NCBI RefSeq assembly: GCF_000412335.2
Contig: NZ_KE161030.1
Location: forward strand, 1,082,515 to 1,146,514
Direction of reading: 5' to 3'
Source: Cedecea davisae DSM 4568
GTDB taxonomy: Bacteria; Pseudomonadota; Gammaproteobacteria; Enterobacterales; Enterobacteriaceae
Length of the DNA stretch: 64,000 nucleotides
Shown: in pieces, positions 1 to 9,556 of the stretch
How the letters are laid out: each line of letters opens with the position of its first letter
Numbering within the stretch: the first letter of the stretch is position 1
The notes under the pieces: generated by a model
Seen by the model: the letters and a program-made list of their open reading frames with translations, nothing else
Told to the model about the DNA's origin: nothing
Databases searched by the model: none
Translations under genes and position numbers: made by a program

Positions 1-167
1 TCGATAAACAGCGGGTGTTTACCGCCCAGACGTTCGATCTCCGGCAGCACGCTGCGCTTGCTGTTACACAAGTTGTCGAGGATCACCACATCGTGCCCGT
101 TTTGCAGCAGCTGCACGCAGGTATGACTTCCAATGTAACCGCTACCACCTGTAACCAGAACTCTCAT
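1..167 (-). CDS. galE: UDP-glucose 4-epimerase GalE, N-terminal part (runs off left edge)
   Basis: The minus strand encodes about 55 residues beginning MRVLVTGGSGYIGSHTCVQL, the NAD-binding Rossmann start (GxxGxxG) of GalE, which interconverts UDP-galactose and UDP-glucose in the Leloir pathway in the cytoplasm. The start at 165-167 follows a GGAG ribosome site (about 173-176) and a gal-type promoter region whose order of sites matches the E. coli galETKM promoter. Only the N-terminus is visible; the rest and galT/K/M would lie to the left. Identification rests on the Rossmann motif together with the promoter. Confidence 0.93.
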   Translation of the reverse strand, partial: MRVLVTGGSGYIGSHTCVQLLQNGHDVVILDNLCNSKRSVLPEIERLGGKHPLFI

Positions 168-199
168 TTTTCGCTCCATATAGCCTATGGGTTGGGATA

Positions 200-242
200 A
201 CCATAGCATAACAGAGCGGCCAAAAATGTGATATGCGCTAAA
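200..242 (-). promoter_or_regulatory. gal operon promoter core with CRP half-site
   Basis: On the minus strand, overlapping -10 elements TATGCT (205-210) and TATGGT (200-205) reproduce the P2/P1 arrangement of the E. coli gal promoters. A CRP-like half-site TGTGA lies at 227-231 on the plus strand, at the position of the gal CRP site. The other half is weak. Confidence 0.7.
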
Positions 243-245
243 TTA

Positions 246-261
246 GTGGTATCGTTTACAC
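246..261. promoter_or_regulatory. GalR/GalS operator (external gal operator)
   Basis: GTGGTATCGTTTACAC fits the GalR/GalS consensus GTGNAANCGNTTNCAC with one mismatch and sits just upstream of the CRP-like site, as the external operator does in E. coli. It should control the galE-led operon. Confidence 0.75.
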
Positions 262-393
262 AATGGGTTTCGATTCAATTAGCATTGCCATAACGCATTG
301 TAAAACAAATGCCATTAAAGGAAAGGATGCGGCAATTCCGAAAGTCTGCGCGCCGCAGTTAAAGAATAAAAGGCGCCGTAGCGCCTTCAGGGA

Positions 394-1872
394 TTATGCA
401 GGATTCACGTCTTCGATTTGATAACCGTATCCGTCACCGTCGGGGACAAAAGTTAAGCGCCGGGTAATACACTCTGGGGCATCTTCGGCGTGGTGGGAGA
501 CAAACAGCAGCTGCGTCTCGCCCTCGCCAATCAAAATATCGACAAAACGGCGTACCAGCTGGCGGTTAAGCGGGTCCAGCCCCTGAAGCGGTTCATCCAG
601 AATCAACAGAGTCGGGTGTTTTACCAGCGCTCTGGCAATCAGCGCCAGGCGCTGCTGTCCCCACGATAGGCTGTGGAAAGGGGCATCGGCGGTGGCGTTG
701 TCCATACCCAGCATGTTCAGCCATTCGCGAGTGAGCTTCTGCTGTCTGTCCGACACCGCCTGATAGATACCGATTGAGTCAAAGTAGCCGGAAAGGATAA
801 CGTTACGCACCGTGGTGCTGACGCGATAATCCAGATGCAGGCTGCTGCTGACGTAACCAATATGTTTTTTGATATCCCAGATGGTTTCTCCGCTGCCGCG
901 ACGACGGCCAAACAGCGTCAGGTTATTGCTGTAACCCTGCGGATGATCGCCGGTTACCAGGCTCAGCAATGTTGATTTCCCTGCGCCGTTAGGCCCGACG
1001 ATCTGCCAGTGTTCCCCGGGGTTAACTGTCCAACTGAGATGATGCAGGATAGGGCGGTCGTTATACTCAACCACGCCGTCTTTCAGTACGATGCGCGGTT
1101 CGTTTTCAGGTAAAGCGTAGCGGGCGCTCGGGTCGTCCGCTTCGGGTAGCGCAACGCCCGCCAGCTTCTCGCTGTGGGCCAGTTGAGCAATAAGCGCCTG
1201 CTCCAGCAGAGCCTGTTTTTCCCCGCTTTCCGTCAAGGTGCAGTCGGCCAGTACGCCAGCATACTGCACAAATTCCGGGATCTCATCAAAGCGGTTGAGC
1301 ACCAGCACCAGGGTATAACCCTGCACACTTAGTTCGGCTAATAACTCAGCCAACTGCTGGCGAGACTTTACGTCCAGACCATCGAATGGCTCATCGAGGA
1401 TCAGCAGGTCAGGCTGCGCCATCAGCGCCTGGCAGAGCAATGTCTTGCGCGTTTCACCGGTGGATAAATATTTGAAGCGGCGGGAGAGTAAATGCTCAAT
1501 GCCAAATAAGGCTGCAAGCTCCCGGCAGCGGCTTTCATCCGCAACTTCGTCCTGGATGATTTCCGCCGTGGTGCGGCCGGTATCGTCCTCATCGGCGCTG
1601 ATTAAATCGGTATTGTTGCGCTGCCATTCGTCGCTGACCAGCTTTTGCAATTGCTCAAAAGAGAGGTGGGCGATGCGTGTAAAATCGCAATGTCGCTCGC
1701 CTTTTTGTAGCGTAAGCGAACCGGCCAACGCGCGGGCCAGAGCGGACTTGCCGCTGCCGTTGGCGCCCACAAACGCCCAGCTTTCTCCGGCGCGCAGGGT
1801 AAGATCGTTGAGGGTGAGAGTTTTTATGTCGCTAAGGTGAAACGTACCTTGCGAAATATGCAACGAAGACAT
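394..1872 (-). CDS. modF: Tandem ABC ATPase ModF (molybdate-associated)
   Basis: A 492-residue cytoplasmic protein with two ABC ATPase domains. The first has Walker A GANGSGKS (about residues 36-43) and Walker B LLILDEPFDG. The second has Walker [10 protein letters not shown] (about 294-302), signature-region SWGQQRLALIARAL and Walker B LLILDEPLQG. Length, order and sequence match E. coli ModF (formerly PhrA), which lies downstream of modE. It has no membrane partner in the window, and its molecular role is not well defined in the family. It is probably co-transcribed with modE, which ends 77 bases upstream of its start. Confidence 0.93.
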   Translation of the reverse strand: MSSLHISQGTFHLSDIKTLTLNDLTLRAGESWAFVGANGSGKSALARALAGSLTLQKGERHCDFTRIAHLSFEQLQKLVSDEWQRNNTDLISADEDDTGRTTAEIIQDEVADESRCRELAALFGIEHLLSRRFKYLSTGETRKTLLCQALMAQPDLLILDEPFDGLDVKSRQQLAELLAELSVQGYTLVLVLNRFDEIPEFVQYAGVLADCTLTESGEKQALLEQALIAQLAHSEKLAGVALPEADDPSARYALPENEPRIVLKDGVVEYNDRPILHHLSWTVNPGEHWQIVGPNGAGKSTLLSLVTGDHPQGYSNNLTLFGRRRGSGETIWDIKKHIGYVSSSLHLDYRVSTTVRNVILSGYFDSIGIYQAVSDRQQKLTREWLNMLGMDNATADAPFHSLSWGQQRLALIARALVKHPTLLILDEPLQGLDPLNRQLVRRFVDILIGEGETQLLFVSHHAEDAPECITRRLTFVPDGDGYGYQIEDVNPA

Positions 1873-1949
1873 GTTTTATCCCATATTTTGCAGCGATGAA
1901 GCTACAGAAATACGGTTTGTCGGCTTCGATGTCAATCGACCGGTCGCTT

Positions 1950-2741
1950 TTAGCAGAGTGTGGCGACGATAACCCTATCCGCATTGAAAAATGCTGTTAC
2001 CTCAGCACCTTCTACCAGCGCCTGCTGCTCAACGCGCAGGTTGGGAAGCGTGGCGCACAGCGTCTGGCCGTCGGCTAATTCCACCAGCACTTCGCTGTGA
2101 TCTTTACCCTGCTCAACGCTGCTGATTTTGCCCGCAAGCTGATTATCCGCGCTGCCTGCTTCACTGCGGCTGGTGGCGATATCAATCCACGGCGCTTTAA
2201 TCAGCACCAGCACTTCTTTGCCTTCATCAAGGCCCAGACGTTCGGCGCTCTGGCGAGTAATTGCCGCTTTTAAACGGGTTTCACCGTCTGCCAGCAAGAT
2301 GTCGATATGCTGCTGCACCTGCTCATCATCGCGTTTTAAAACGGTGCCAAATAGCTGGTTACGGGCGCTGGTTTGCAGCGAAAAGCGAGAAATAGCGGCA
2401 AGCAGGCTGTCCAGCGGCAGAGCGTCGTCCTGCAATACATCAAAGGCTTTTTGCTGAATTTGCGCCAGCAGCTCGTAAAGTTGGATCAGGCGTTCGCCGT
2501 AGCGGGTCAGCACCGCGCCGCCGCCCCCTTTACCACCCGTGGCCCGGTCTACAAGGCTTTGCTCGGCCAGCTGGTTCATCTCATTAATGGCATCCCAGGC
2601 GCTCTTGTAGCTGATGCCGGCAAGTTTCGCCCCCTGGCTGATAGAGCCGGTGTGGCGAATTTGCTTGAGCAGCGCGATGCGCCGTGGGTCGGCGAACAGC
2701 CGCTGCTGCAACTTCAGCGTTAATAAGATTTCAGCTTGCAT
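1950..2741 (-). CDS. modE: Molybdate-responsive transcription regulator ModE
   Basis: A 263-residue regulator that binds molybdate and DNA. An N-terminal winged helix-turn-helix (about residues 1-110, including SISQGAKLAGISYKSAWDAI and the glycine-rich GGKGGGG wing) is followed by two molybdate-binding Mop-type domains (about 125-260, with SARNQLFGTV and ADGETRLKAAI). In E. coli, Mo-bound ModE represses modABC and activates moa and dms-type genes. ModE-type boxes are visible in this window at modA (3128-3151) and moaA (20094-20117). It is divergent from acrZ. Confidence 0.95.
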   Translation of the reverse strand: MQAEILLTLKLQQRLFADPRRIALLKQIRHTGSISQGAKLAGISYKSAWDAINEMNQLAEQSLVDRATGGKGGGGAVLTRYGERLIQLYELLAQIQQKAFDVLQDDALPLDSLLAAISRFSLQTSARNQLFGTVLKRDDEQVQQHIDILLADGETRLKAAITRQSAERLGLDEGKEVLVLIKAPWIDIATSRSEAGSADNQLAGKISSVEQGKDHSEVLVELADGQTLCATLPNLRVEQQALVEGAEVTAFFNADRVIVATLC

Positions 2742-2869
2742 AACCTCTCCGGGTCAGGAAAACCTTCATTTTCCTCTATTGTGGCTATCCGGGCAAATGG
2801 CACAAAAGGAGAGTGCGTTTTTCTCAACTACCGCTAGAATATTCATTCTCGCTTTTGCCGGAGGCAGTT

Positions 2870-3022
2870 ATGTTCGAGTTATTGAAAAGCCTGGTGTTTG
2901 CCGTGGTCATGGTGCCGGTTGTCATGGCGGTGATCCTCGGTCTCATCTATGGATTGGGTGAAGTGTTTAACGTCTTCTCAAAAGTCGGTCATCGCGACCA
3001 ACCTTCGAAACAGCATCACTGA
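2870..3022 (+). CDS. acrZ: Small inner-membrane protein AcrZ, AcrAB-TolC accessory subunit
   Basis: A 50-residue single-pass membrane protein ([20 protein letters not shown]...) nearly identical to E. coli AcrZ (YbhT), which binds AcrB and affects efflux of some drugs. A hydrophobic helix spans about residues 6-32 and a short polar tail follows. The start at 2870 was chosen because a GGAGG site lies just upstream; earlier in-frame ATGs lack one. It lies between modE and modA, as in E. coli, and is followed by an intrinsic terminator. Confidence 0.95.
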   Translation: MFELLKSLVFAVVMVPVVMAVILGLIYGLGEVFNVFSKVGHRDQPSKQHH

Positions 3023-3032
3023 TTCCCCGAAC

Positions 3033-3059
3033 GCCCGGCAAATGCCGGGCTTTCTTTTG
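3033..3059 (+). terminator. Rho-independent terminator of acrZ
   Basis: The stem GCCCGGC/GCCGGGC (3033-3039 and 3044-3050, loop AAAT) is followed by TTTCTTTT. It lies 10 bases after the acrZ stop and separates it from the modA promoter. Confidence 0.85.
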
Positions 3060-3127
3060 ATCCCCATCAAGAACTTTAAAGCCCCCGCCACTTCTGCCGA
3101 TAAATTCTGTATCTTCCGCTTAGCAAT

Positions 3128-3151
3128 CGTTATATTTCAGCCTACATAACG
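3128..3151 (+). promoter_or_regulatory. ModE box at the modABC promoter
   Basis: The inverted half-sites CGTTATAT and CTACATAACG, separated by six bases, match the ModE operator of the E. coli modA promoter. The box lies 20 bases before modA, consistent with repression of molybdate uptake when molybdate is plentiful. Confidence 0.88.
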
Positions 3152-3170
3152 AAACAAACGGAGTTAAGTC

Positions 3171-3947
3171 ATGAATAAACCCTGGATTCGCCTCACACTT
3201 GGCGCGGCTTTATCGGTTAGCCTGGCAGGCCAGGCCCTGGCAGACAGCGGCAAAATTACCGTCTTTGCAGCGGCTTCATTAACCAATGCCATGCAGGATA
3301 TTGCGGCTCAGTATCAAAAAGAGAAGAAAGTCGAAATTGCCTCCTCTTTTGCCTCTTCTTCTACTCTTGCACGCCAGATTGAAGCGGGCGCGCCTGCGGA
3401 TCTGTTTATTTCTGCCGATCAGAAATGGATGGATTATGCGGTAAGCAAAGACACCATTAAAGCCGATACTCGTGAAACGCTGCTCGGCAATAGCCTGGTG
3501 GTTATCGCGCCAAAAGCCAGCAAGCAGGGCGATATTACTATTGATGCAAAAACCGACTGGGCTACGTTGCTGAAAGGCGGCCGTCTGGCGGTGGGTGACC
3601 CTGAGCACGTACCGGCCGGTATTTATGCGAAGGAAGCGCTGCAAAAATTGGGTGCCTGGGACACGTTGTCCGCTAAACTTGCTCCGGCAGAAGACGTTCG
3701 CGGTGCGCTGGCGCTGGTTGAACGAGACGAAGCGCCGCTGGGTATTGTTTACGGCTCCGACGCCGTCGCCGGTAAAGGCGTGAAAGTGGTGGGTACCTTC
3801 CCGGAAGGCTCTCATCAGAAAGTGGAATACCCGATTGCGATTGTTAAAGGCCACGATAACCCAACCGTTACCGCGTTCTACAGTTATCTGAAAGGAGCGG
3901 AAGCGGCTAAAGTCTTCCAAAAATACGGATTCACGACCCTACAATGA
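3171..3947 (+). CDS. modA: Molybdate ABC transporter periplasmic binding protein ModA
   Basis: A 258-residue precursor with a signal peptide of about 24 residues (cleavage probably after QALA). The mature protein starts like ModA (KITVFAAASLTNAMQDIA), with the conserved serines of the oxyanion pocket in FAASSLT-type and FASSSTLARQIE segments. It captures molybdate or tungstate in the periplasm for ModBC. It is first gene of modABC, preceded by the ModE box, and overlaps modB by four bases (ATGA). Confidence 0.96.
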   Translation: MNKPWIRLTLGAALSVSLAGQALADSGKITVFAAASLTNAMQDIAAQYQKEKKVEIASSFASSSTLARQIEAGAPADLFISADQKWMDYAVSKDTIKADTRETLLGNSLVVIAPKASKQGDITIDAKTDWATLLKGGRLAVGDPEHVPAGIYAKEALQKLGAWDTLSAKLAPAEDVRGALALVERDEAPLGIVYGSDAVAGKGVKVVGTFPEGSHQKVEYPIAIVKGHDNPTVTAFYSYLKGAEAAKVFQKYGFTTLQ

Positions 3948-4636
3948 TATTGAGCGATCCCGAATGGCAGGCGGTACTGCTAAGCCTGAAAGTTTCATCT
4001 ATCGCGGTGCTGTTTAGTCTACCTGTCGGGATCTTCTTTGCCTGGGTGCTGGTGCGTTGCCGCTTCCCGGGCAAAGCCTTGCTCGATAGCCTGATTCATC
4101 TCCCCCTGGTTCTGCCGCCGGTGGTGGTGGGCTATCTCCTGCTGGTGGCCTTCGGCCGCCGCGGTTTTATCGGCTCCTGGCTGTATGACTGGTTCGGCAT
4201 TACCTTCGCCTTTAGCTGGCGCGGCGCTGTGCTTGCCGCTGCGGTGATGTCTTTCCCGCTAATGGTGCGCGCCATCCGTCTGGCGCTTGAAGGCGTAGAT
4301 ATGCGTCTTGAGCAGGCGGCCAGAACCCTCGGAGCAGGGCGCTGGCGGGTGTTCTGTACTATAACGCTCCCCCTGACGCTGCCCGGCATTATCGCCGGTA
4401 CGGTGCTGGCGTTTGCCCGCTCGTTGGGTGAGTTCGGGGCAACCATTACCTTTGTGTCCAATATTCCTGGCGAAACCCGCACTCTGCCTTCTGCAATGTA
4501 TACCCTTATTCAGACGCCGGGCGGCGAAACCGCAGCCGCGCGCTTATGCCTGATAGCGATTGCGCTGGCGATGGTTTCCCTGCTGGTGGCCGAATGGCTG
4601 GCGAGGGTAAGCCGCAAACGTATGGGGGTGAACTGA
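3944..4636 (+). CDS. modB: Molybdate ABC transporter permease ModB
   Basis: A 230-residue inner-membrane permease with about five hydrophobic helices. The EAA-type loop that docks on the ATPase is visible as [22 protein letters not shown] (about residues 124-145). Its partners are ModA and ModC. Its start overlaps the modA stop and its stop overlaps the modC start by one base, indicating translational coupling. Confidence 0.96.
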   Translation: MILSDPEWQAVLLSLKVSSIAVLFSLPVGIFFAWVLVRCRFPGKALLDSLIHLPLVLPPVVVGYLLLVAFGRRGFIGSWLYDWFGITFAFSWRGAVLAAAVMSFPLMVRAIRLALEGVDMRLEQAARTLGAGRWRVFCTITLPLTLPGIIAGTVLAFARSLGEFGATITFVSNIPGETRTLPSAMYTLIQTPGGETAAARLCLIAIALAMVSLLVAEWLARVSRKRMGVN

Positions 4637-5694
4637 TGCTGGAGCTTAACTTCTCCCAGACGCTGGGGACTCACCGGCTCGAAATAAATGAAACCCTGCC
4701 CGGCCAGGGCATTACCGCCGTGTTTGGCGTGTCCGGCGCGGGGAAAACGTCGCTTATCAATGCGATTAGCGGCCTTACCCGGCCTGAGGAGGGTCGCATT
4801 GTCCTCAACGAGCGTGTGCTTACGGATGCCGGAAAACAGTTTTACCTGCCGCCGGAGAAACGCCGCGTGGGCTATGTGTTTCAGGACGCACGGCTGTTTC
4901 CGCATTATCGGGTGCGCGGTAACCTGAAGTACGGTATGGCAAAAAGCATGGCCGGCCAGTTCGATAAGCTGGTGGCGCTGCTCGGCATTGAATCTTTACT
5001 GGATCGCTTTCCCTGGAGCCTGTCCGGCGGTGAGAAACAGCGCGTTGCTATTGGCCGGGCGCTGTTAACTGCGCCGGAACTGCTGTTGCTGGACGAGCCT
5101 CTGGCGTCGCTCGATATCCCGCGTAAGCGTGAGCTGTTGCCGTATCTGCAAAGGCTGGCGAGCGAAATCAATATTCCCATGCTGTACGTCAGCCACTCGC
5201 TGGAAGAGATTTTACATCTGGCCGATAAGGTGCTGGTGCTGGATGGCGGGAAGGTCAAAGCCTTTGGCAATCTCGAAGAGGTCTGGGGCAGCAGCGTGAT
5301 GAATCCGTGGCTCCCCAAAGAGCAGCAAAGCAGCGTGCTGAAAGTGACGGTTCTGGAACACCATCCGCATTACGCCATGACGGCGCTGGCGCTGGGCGAC
5401 CAGCATCTGTGGGTCAACAAGCTCAATAAGCCATTGCAGGCGCCGCTGCGCATCCGCATTCAGGCTTCAGACGTGTCGCTGGCGCTACAACCGCCGGTTA
5501 ATAGCAGCATTCGTAACGTGCTGCGGGCGAAAGTGGCCCAGTGCTTTGACGATGACGGCCAGGTTGAAGTTCAGCTGGAAGTCGGTTCCCGCACCCTGTG
5601 GGCGCGCATCAGCCCCTGGGCGAGGGATGAGCTGGCGGTTAAGCCCGGCCAGTGGCTATATGCGCAGGTGAAAAGCGTGTCAATTACCGCCTGA
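4636..5694 (+). CDS. modC: Molybdate ABC transporter ATPase ModC
   Basis: A 352-residue ATPase powering ModAB. Walker A is GVSGAGKTS (31-39), the signature is [10 protein letters not shown] (129-138) and Walker B is LLLLDEP (149-155). A C-terminal Mop domain (about 290-350) is the usual regulatory molybdate-binding part. I start it at the ATG at 4636 because the protein then begins [11 protein letters not shown], as in E. coli, coupled to the modB stop; an upstream in-frame start lies inside modB. It ends immediately against the convergent ybhA. Confidence 0.96.
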   Translation: MLELNFSQTLGTHRLEINETLPGQGITAVFGVSGAGKTSLINAISGLTRPEEGRIVLNERVLTDAGKQFYLPPEKRRVGYVFQDARLFPHYRVRGNLKYGMAKSMAGQFDKLVALLGIESLLDRFPWSLSGGEKQRVAIGRALLTAPELLLLDEPLASLDIPRKRELLPYLQRLASEINIPMLYVSHSLEEILHLADKVLVLDGGKVKAFGNLEEVWGSSVMNPWLPKEQQSSVLKVTVLEHHPHYAMTALALGDQHLWVNKLNKPLQAPLRIRIQASDVSLALQPPVNSSIRNVLRAKVAQCFDDDGQVEVQLEVGSRTLWARISPWARDELAVKPGQWLYAQVKSVSITA

Positions 5695-6525
5695 TTAAAG
5701 CACGTATTTATAGAGCGTTTCGGCAATGCCTGTTTCCAGATTCGTGCCGATGGTCATGTCGGCGCGAGCCTTAATCGCTTCGTCGGCATTGCCCATCGCC
5801 ACGCCCATGCCCACGCTTTCCAGCATGCTCAGGTCATTGTAGTTATCGCCAAAGGCAATGACCTCGTTCATCGGGATACCCTGAGATTTTACCCACTGTG
5901 CCAGGCGCGCACCTTTGCTGTTGCCGCGCTGGGCGACATCCACCTGATCGTGCCACGACCACTCGCAGGCCAGGTTCAGCTCGCTTTCAACCGCCCGGGT
6001 AAACTGCCTGAGCTTTGGAATGTCCGCATCGGTCAGGGCAAATTTCCAGATGGAATCAACTTCCTGAGCGGCCTGCTTCAGAGAGGCCACGCTGCGGAAC
6101 ACCGGGCGCTGGGCTTCCGGTAAAGACTGCGCCCAGTTTTGGGTTCGCGTAACGTGGGCTTTAACGTGATCGGAACTGTCGAGATAAAGCATCGCATCGT
6201 CGACGTACATCAGGCCATGCACCCGGTGGGCGTCAAGCAAGTCAATCAGCTGCGTGGCCTGTTCGGCGCGTAATGAATCCGACGCCAGAACCTTTTTTGC
6301 ATGATAATCATACAAATAAGTGCCATTGCAGCAAATTGCAGGTGTATCTAACGCCAGTGCCTGATAAAAAGGATGGATGGCGACATGATGGCGACCCGTC
6401 ACGATAACCACTTTCACTCCCGCCTCACGGGCGCGGTGAAGGGCCGTAAGAGACTCCGGAAGAATGGTTTTTTGCGGGGTCAGCAGGGTGCCGTCGAGAT
6501 CGAGAGCGATTACGCGATAACTCAT
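5695..6525 (-). CDS. ybhA: HAD-superfamily sugar/pyridoxal phosphate phosphatase YbhA
   Basis: A 276-residue Cof-type HAD hydrolase. Motif I is ALDLDGTLL (about residues 7-15) with the nucleophile and acid/base aspartates. Motif II is VTGRHH, and motif IV is FGDNYNDLSMLE (about 223-234) for Mg binding. The E. coli homologue dephosphorylates pyridoxal phosphate and some sugar phosphates in the cytoplasm. It is convergent with modC with no intergenic base, and divergent from pgl. Confidence 0.93.
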   Translation of the reverse strand: MSYRVIALDLDGTLLTPQKTILPESLTALHRAREAGVKVVIVTGRHHVAIHPFYQALALDTPAICCNGTYLYDYHAKKVLASDSLRAEQATQLIDLLDAHRVHGLMYVDDAMLYLDSSDHVKAHVTRTQNWAQSLPEAQRPVFRSVASLKQAAQEVDSIWKFALTDADIPKLRQFTRAVESELNLACEWSWHDQVDVAQRGNSKGARLAQWVKSQGIPMNEVIAFGDNYNDLSMLESVGMGVAMGNADEAIKARADMTIGTNLETGIAETLYKYVL

Positions 6526-6657
6526 TTAGGGTTCCAGTCATTATTCATAAGGTTTGTACCGATGGTACACCGCCAGCGTCGCAGCGCAAAATTGCTCTCC
6601 GGCCGGGTGGGGCCAACCTTGTGACTATTACTTACGAGTAGGGAGGAGAGTGAACTC

Positions 6658-7656
6658 ATGAAACAGACAGTCTATACCGCCAGCCCGGAAAGCCAGCAGA
6701 TCCACGTCTGGACGCTGCATGCCAGCGGTGAAATGACCCTGGTACAGGTTGTGGATGCCCCGGGCCAGGTTCAGCCGATGGTTATCAGCCCGGACAAGCG
6801 TTTTCTTTATGTAGGCGTGCGCCCTGAGTTCCGCGTCATCGCCTACCGCATTACGCCGGACGATGGTTCCCTGACCGAGGCGGGCGTTGCTCCGCTGCCG
6901 GGTAGCCCGACCCATATTTCCACCGATCGTAAAGGCCGCTTCCTGTTCAGCGCCTCTTACAATGCCGCAAATGTCGCGGTTATCAGCCTTGAAAACGACG
7001 GCCTGCCGGGTGAAACGGTTGACGTGGTTGAAGGGCTTGAAGGTTGCCACTCGGCTAATATTTCCCCGGACAACCGCACGCTCTGGACTCCGGCTCTGAA
7101 ACAGGATCGCATTTGCCTGTTCACATTGTCTGACGACGGTAAGCTGGTCGCTCAAAACCCGGCCGAAGTGAATACCGTTGAAGGCGCTGGCCCTCGCCAT
7201 ATCGTGTTCCATCCAAATCAGCAATACGCATACTGCGTAAACGAGCTGAATAGCAGCGTGGACGTTTGGGAACTGCGCGACCCGCACGGCAAAATTGAAT
7301 GCGTCCAGACGCTGGACATTATGCCGCCAGGTTTCTCTGATACCCGCTGGGCTGCGGATATTCATATCACCCCGGATGGCCGCCACCTGTATGCCTGCGA
7401 CCGTACCGCCAGCATTATCACCGTATTTAGCGTTTCCGAAGACGGCAGCGTGCTGAGCATCGAAGGCTACCAGCCAACCGAAACCCAGCCACGCGGTTTC
7501 AACGTTGACCACAGCGGTAAATACCTGATTGCCGTGGGGCAAAAATCGCACCACGCTGCCGTGTATAAAATTAACGGCGAACAGGGCCTGCTGGAAGAGA
7601 AAGGGCGCTATGCCGTCGGCCAGGGCCCAATGTGGGTTGTGGTTAACGCGCACTGA
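6658..7656 (+). CDS. pgl: 6-phosphogluconolactonase Pgl (seven-bladed beta-propeller)
   Basis: A 332-residue cytoplasmic enzyme hydrolysing 6-phosphogluconolactone in the oxidative pentose phosphate pathway. It is the YbhE-type propeller rather than the DevB type, with repeated blades such as [40 protein letters not shown] and [13 protein letters not shown]. Length equals the E. coli protein (331) plus one. A GGAGGAGAG site precedes the start, and a bidirectional terminator follows. Confidence 0.95.
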   Translation: MKQTVYTASPESQQIHVWTLHASGEMTLVQVVDAPGQVQPMVISPDKRFLYVGVRPEFRVIAYRITPDDGSLTEAGVAPLPGSPTHISTDRKGRFLFSASYNAANVAVISLENDGLPGETVDVVEGLEGCHSANISPDNRTLWTPALKQDRICLFTLSDDGKLVAQNPAEVNTVEGAGPRHIVFHPNQQYAYCVNELNSSVDVWELRDPHGKIECVQTLDIMPPGFSDTRWAADIHITPDGRHLYACDRTASIITVFSVSEDGSVLSIEGYQPTETQPRGFNVDHSGKYLIAVGQKSHHAAVYKINGEQGLLEEKGRYAVGQGPMWVVVNAH

Positions 7657-7667
7657 TTTTCATGCAT

Positions 7668-7697
7668 AAAAAAACCTCGCCGCGGCGAGGTTTTTTG
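7668..7697. terminator. Bidirectional terminator between pgl and ybhC
   Basis: AAAAAACCTCGCCG pairs with CGGCGAGGTTTTTT, a near-perfect palindrome with T-runs on both strands, placed between the convergent pgl and ybhC stops. Confidence 0.9.
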
Positions 7698-7712
7698 TTT
7701 TAACAGAGCGGG

Positions 7713-9008
7713 TTACTTCTCGGCGACTACCGGGCTACCCAGGCCACGGTTGTTGAACTCCCACATGCGGTTAAAGCTTGGGTCATTCAGGTCACGCTTA
7801 ATGCTGTCTTTATCGCCTTTTGTGCCGATGTTACCGGCGAAAGGACGCTTAGAGGCCAGCGCATCACCCCATGGTTTTGCCGTATTGAAGCCTTCATTGA
7901 TAACGCTGTCGCGAATAACAACCTGGCCGTTAGCGGACTGGCCTGCGGTATAACCGTTTTCAGTGCTGCCCAGATCCCATGAACGGCCTAACTGCGCGTC
8001 ACCGGCCGCGGTGAAGCGGCTGTTTACGGCCAGGAAGCCGTAATAGAGGTTAGGCAGCGTTGCCGGAGCAAACACGTAACCTTCTTTAGTGCGGCTGTTT
8101 ACCAGGCGGAAGTCGGTGTTGTCGAACACCACCGCGCCGCGACCGGCAACCACATCCACATCCCCTTCGATATAGCTGTTAGTCACCAGAGTGCGAGTCT
8201 GGCGATTAGGCAGCATACGGTTCTGCACGTCGCTGTTGGTGACGAAGAAGGTATTCTGGCGGCCCAGCAGGTGAACATTGTTCAACTGGACTTTATCGCC
8301 GTCGCTGCGCAGCGCAACTGCCTGGTGATTACCGGCATCAGCGCTGTCGCCGAGGGTATTCTGGATAGTCAGGTTCTGCAATTGCAGGCCGTTGTTCTGC
8401 GACCAGACGGCGGCAGAGCACATCACACCAACCGTTGCGCTACGGCGAGTCTGGCAACTGTCAAACATATACCAGGCTGGCTTGCCCGGCATGTATTTAC
8501 CCGCCGGGTTAACGGTACGACGCCAGGTTGTTGGGTCAATTTCGGAGTCCAGCGTCAGGCCGATTTTAACATCGTCCGCGTTGCCGGTAGTGCCGTACAG
8601 CGTCACGCTGCCGGAAGCAGCTGGGATGTACACGGTTCCTTCATATTCACCCGGCATAATCGCGATATAAACGCGGGAGCTGCTGTGCTTAATGATGGCG
8701 GCATCCACCGCGGCCTGAATAGACGTATGGGTAACGCCAGCCGTACCGGCAGGGCCAACCACGAAATCAGGCTGCTGCGGGGTGCGAATGGAAGAGGGAG
8801 TCCACGGCGCTTCATTTGGATTCATAGAAGTAAAATAGCGCGCCGCAACAAAGTTCTGTGCTTCGTCAGCCGCCAGGATCGGGCGGGACTGGGTTCCCGG
8901 CGCCACCTGAGTAGACGGTTTGTCCTGCGGTGGGGTTGAGCTACATGCGCTCAGGGCCACGGCAAAAGCCAGCGCCGCGACGCGACGAGAAACCGATAAT
9001 GTGTTCAA
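7713..9008 (-). CDS. ybhC: Outer-membrane lipoprotein, pectinesterase-family YbhC
   Basis: A 431-residue lipoprotein. The signal peptide ends in lipobox LSAC (Cys about residue 22), followed by SSTPP, predicting outer-membrane anchoring. The body is a right-handed beta-helix of the carbohydrate esterase 8 (pectin methylesterase) family, with motifs GTVYIPAASGSVTLYGT, QNTFFV and GDVDVVAGRGAVVFDN carrying the catalytic aspartate region, and GRSWD. E. coli YbhC is reported as an acyl-CoA thioesterase with little pectinase activity, so true pectin methylesterase activity is uncertain here, though plausible given the other plant-related genes. Confidence 0.9.
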   Translation of the reverse strand: MNTLSVSRRVAALAFAVALSACSSTPPQDKPSTQVAPGTQSRPILAADEAQNFVAARYFTSMNPNEAPWTPSSIRTPQQPDFVVGPAGTAGVTHTSIQAAVDAAIIKHSSSRVYIAIMPGEYEGTVYIPAASGSVTLYGTTGNADDVKIGLTLDSEIDPTTWRRTVNPAGKYMPGKPAWYMFDSCQTRRSATVGVMCSAAVWSQNNGLQLQNLTIQNTLGDSADAGNHQAVALRSDGDKVQLNNVHLLGRQNTFFVTNSDVQNRMLPNRQTRTLVTNSYIEGDVDVVAGRGAVVFDNTDFRLVNSRTKEGYVFAPATLPNLYYGFLAVNSRFTAAGDAQLGRSWDLGSTENGYTAGQSANGQVVIRDSVINEGFNTAKPWGDALASKRPFAGNIGTKGDKDSIKRDLNDPSFNRMWEFNNRGLGSPVVAEK

Positions 9009-9153
9009 GGTTGCTCCTTGCTGTACGATGGAATAGAGGGTTATCTCAAAGCCTGCTTTTTTATACTAAGTTGAGCGAAACGGGAAGCCGATTGTTCAAA
9101 TCGGCTTCAGAAAAGGAGGGATTACGGGTAAGGAGGCGGGAAAAAGTTTTTTG

Positions 9154-9393
9154 TTATTCTTTTTCTACGCTGAACTGGCCGTTTTTCTTACGAATAATGT
9201 ATTTATGGTCACTGTCGCAGGAGACCGTGAGCGACCCGCCGAAAGCCGCAGGATAGACGCTGTTGACGGTATCGCACTGAAAACCCGCCTGGCGAATAAC
9301 CGACTGCGACTCCGCCTTAAGCTGCGGTGAACCGGTATCTGCAAAAGCGCTGCCCGCCAGCAGGCAGAAGCCGAGTACAACTGTTCTCTTCAT
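9154..9393 (-). CDS. Small secreted protein of unknown function
   Basis: A 79-residue protein with a clear signal peptide (MKRTVVLGFCLLAGSAFA, cleavage about residue 18). The mature part, about 60 residues, contains two cysteines (QCDTVN and VSCDSD), probably a disulfide in the periplasm, and a C-terminal KYIIRKKNGQFSVEKE segment. I do not recognise a family. A ribosome site (AGAGAGACAG) precedes the start. It sits alone between ybhC and bioA, where E. coli carries ybhB; no ybhB is present. Confidence 0.7.
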   Translation of the reverse strand: MKRTVVLGFCLLAGSAFADTGSPQLKAESQSVIRQAGFQCDTVNSVYPAAFGGSLTVSCDSDHKYIIRKKNGQFSVEKE

Positions 9394-9556
9394 TTCTGTC
9401 TCTCTGTGATGTGAAACTGGTGCAAAGTTAATCGGCAGCGAAGCGGCATTTAATTAATGACTTAACTGGATTTATTTGTACAAATTAATTTCAGAAACAG
9501 ATTAGCGAAACAGCAAGAGAGGGCTGGCAAGCTCTGCCAGCCGGGTAAGGCAGGAT

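Noticed and set aside
6628-7653. 341-codon open frame antisense to pgl
   Set aside because: Shadow of pgl; no recognisable motif, and pgl on the other strand has a good ribosome site and family match.
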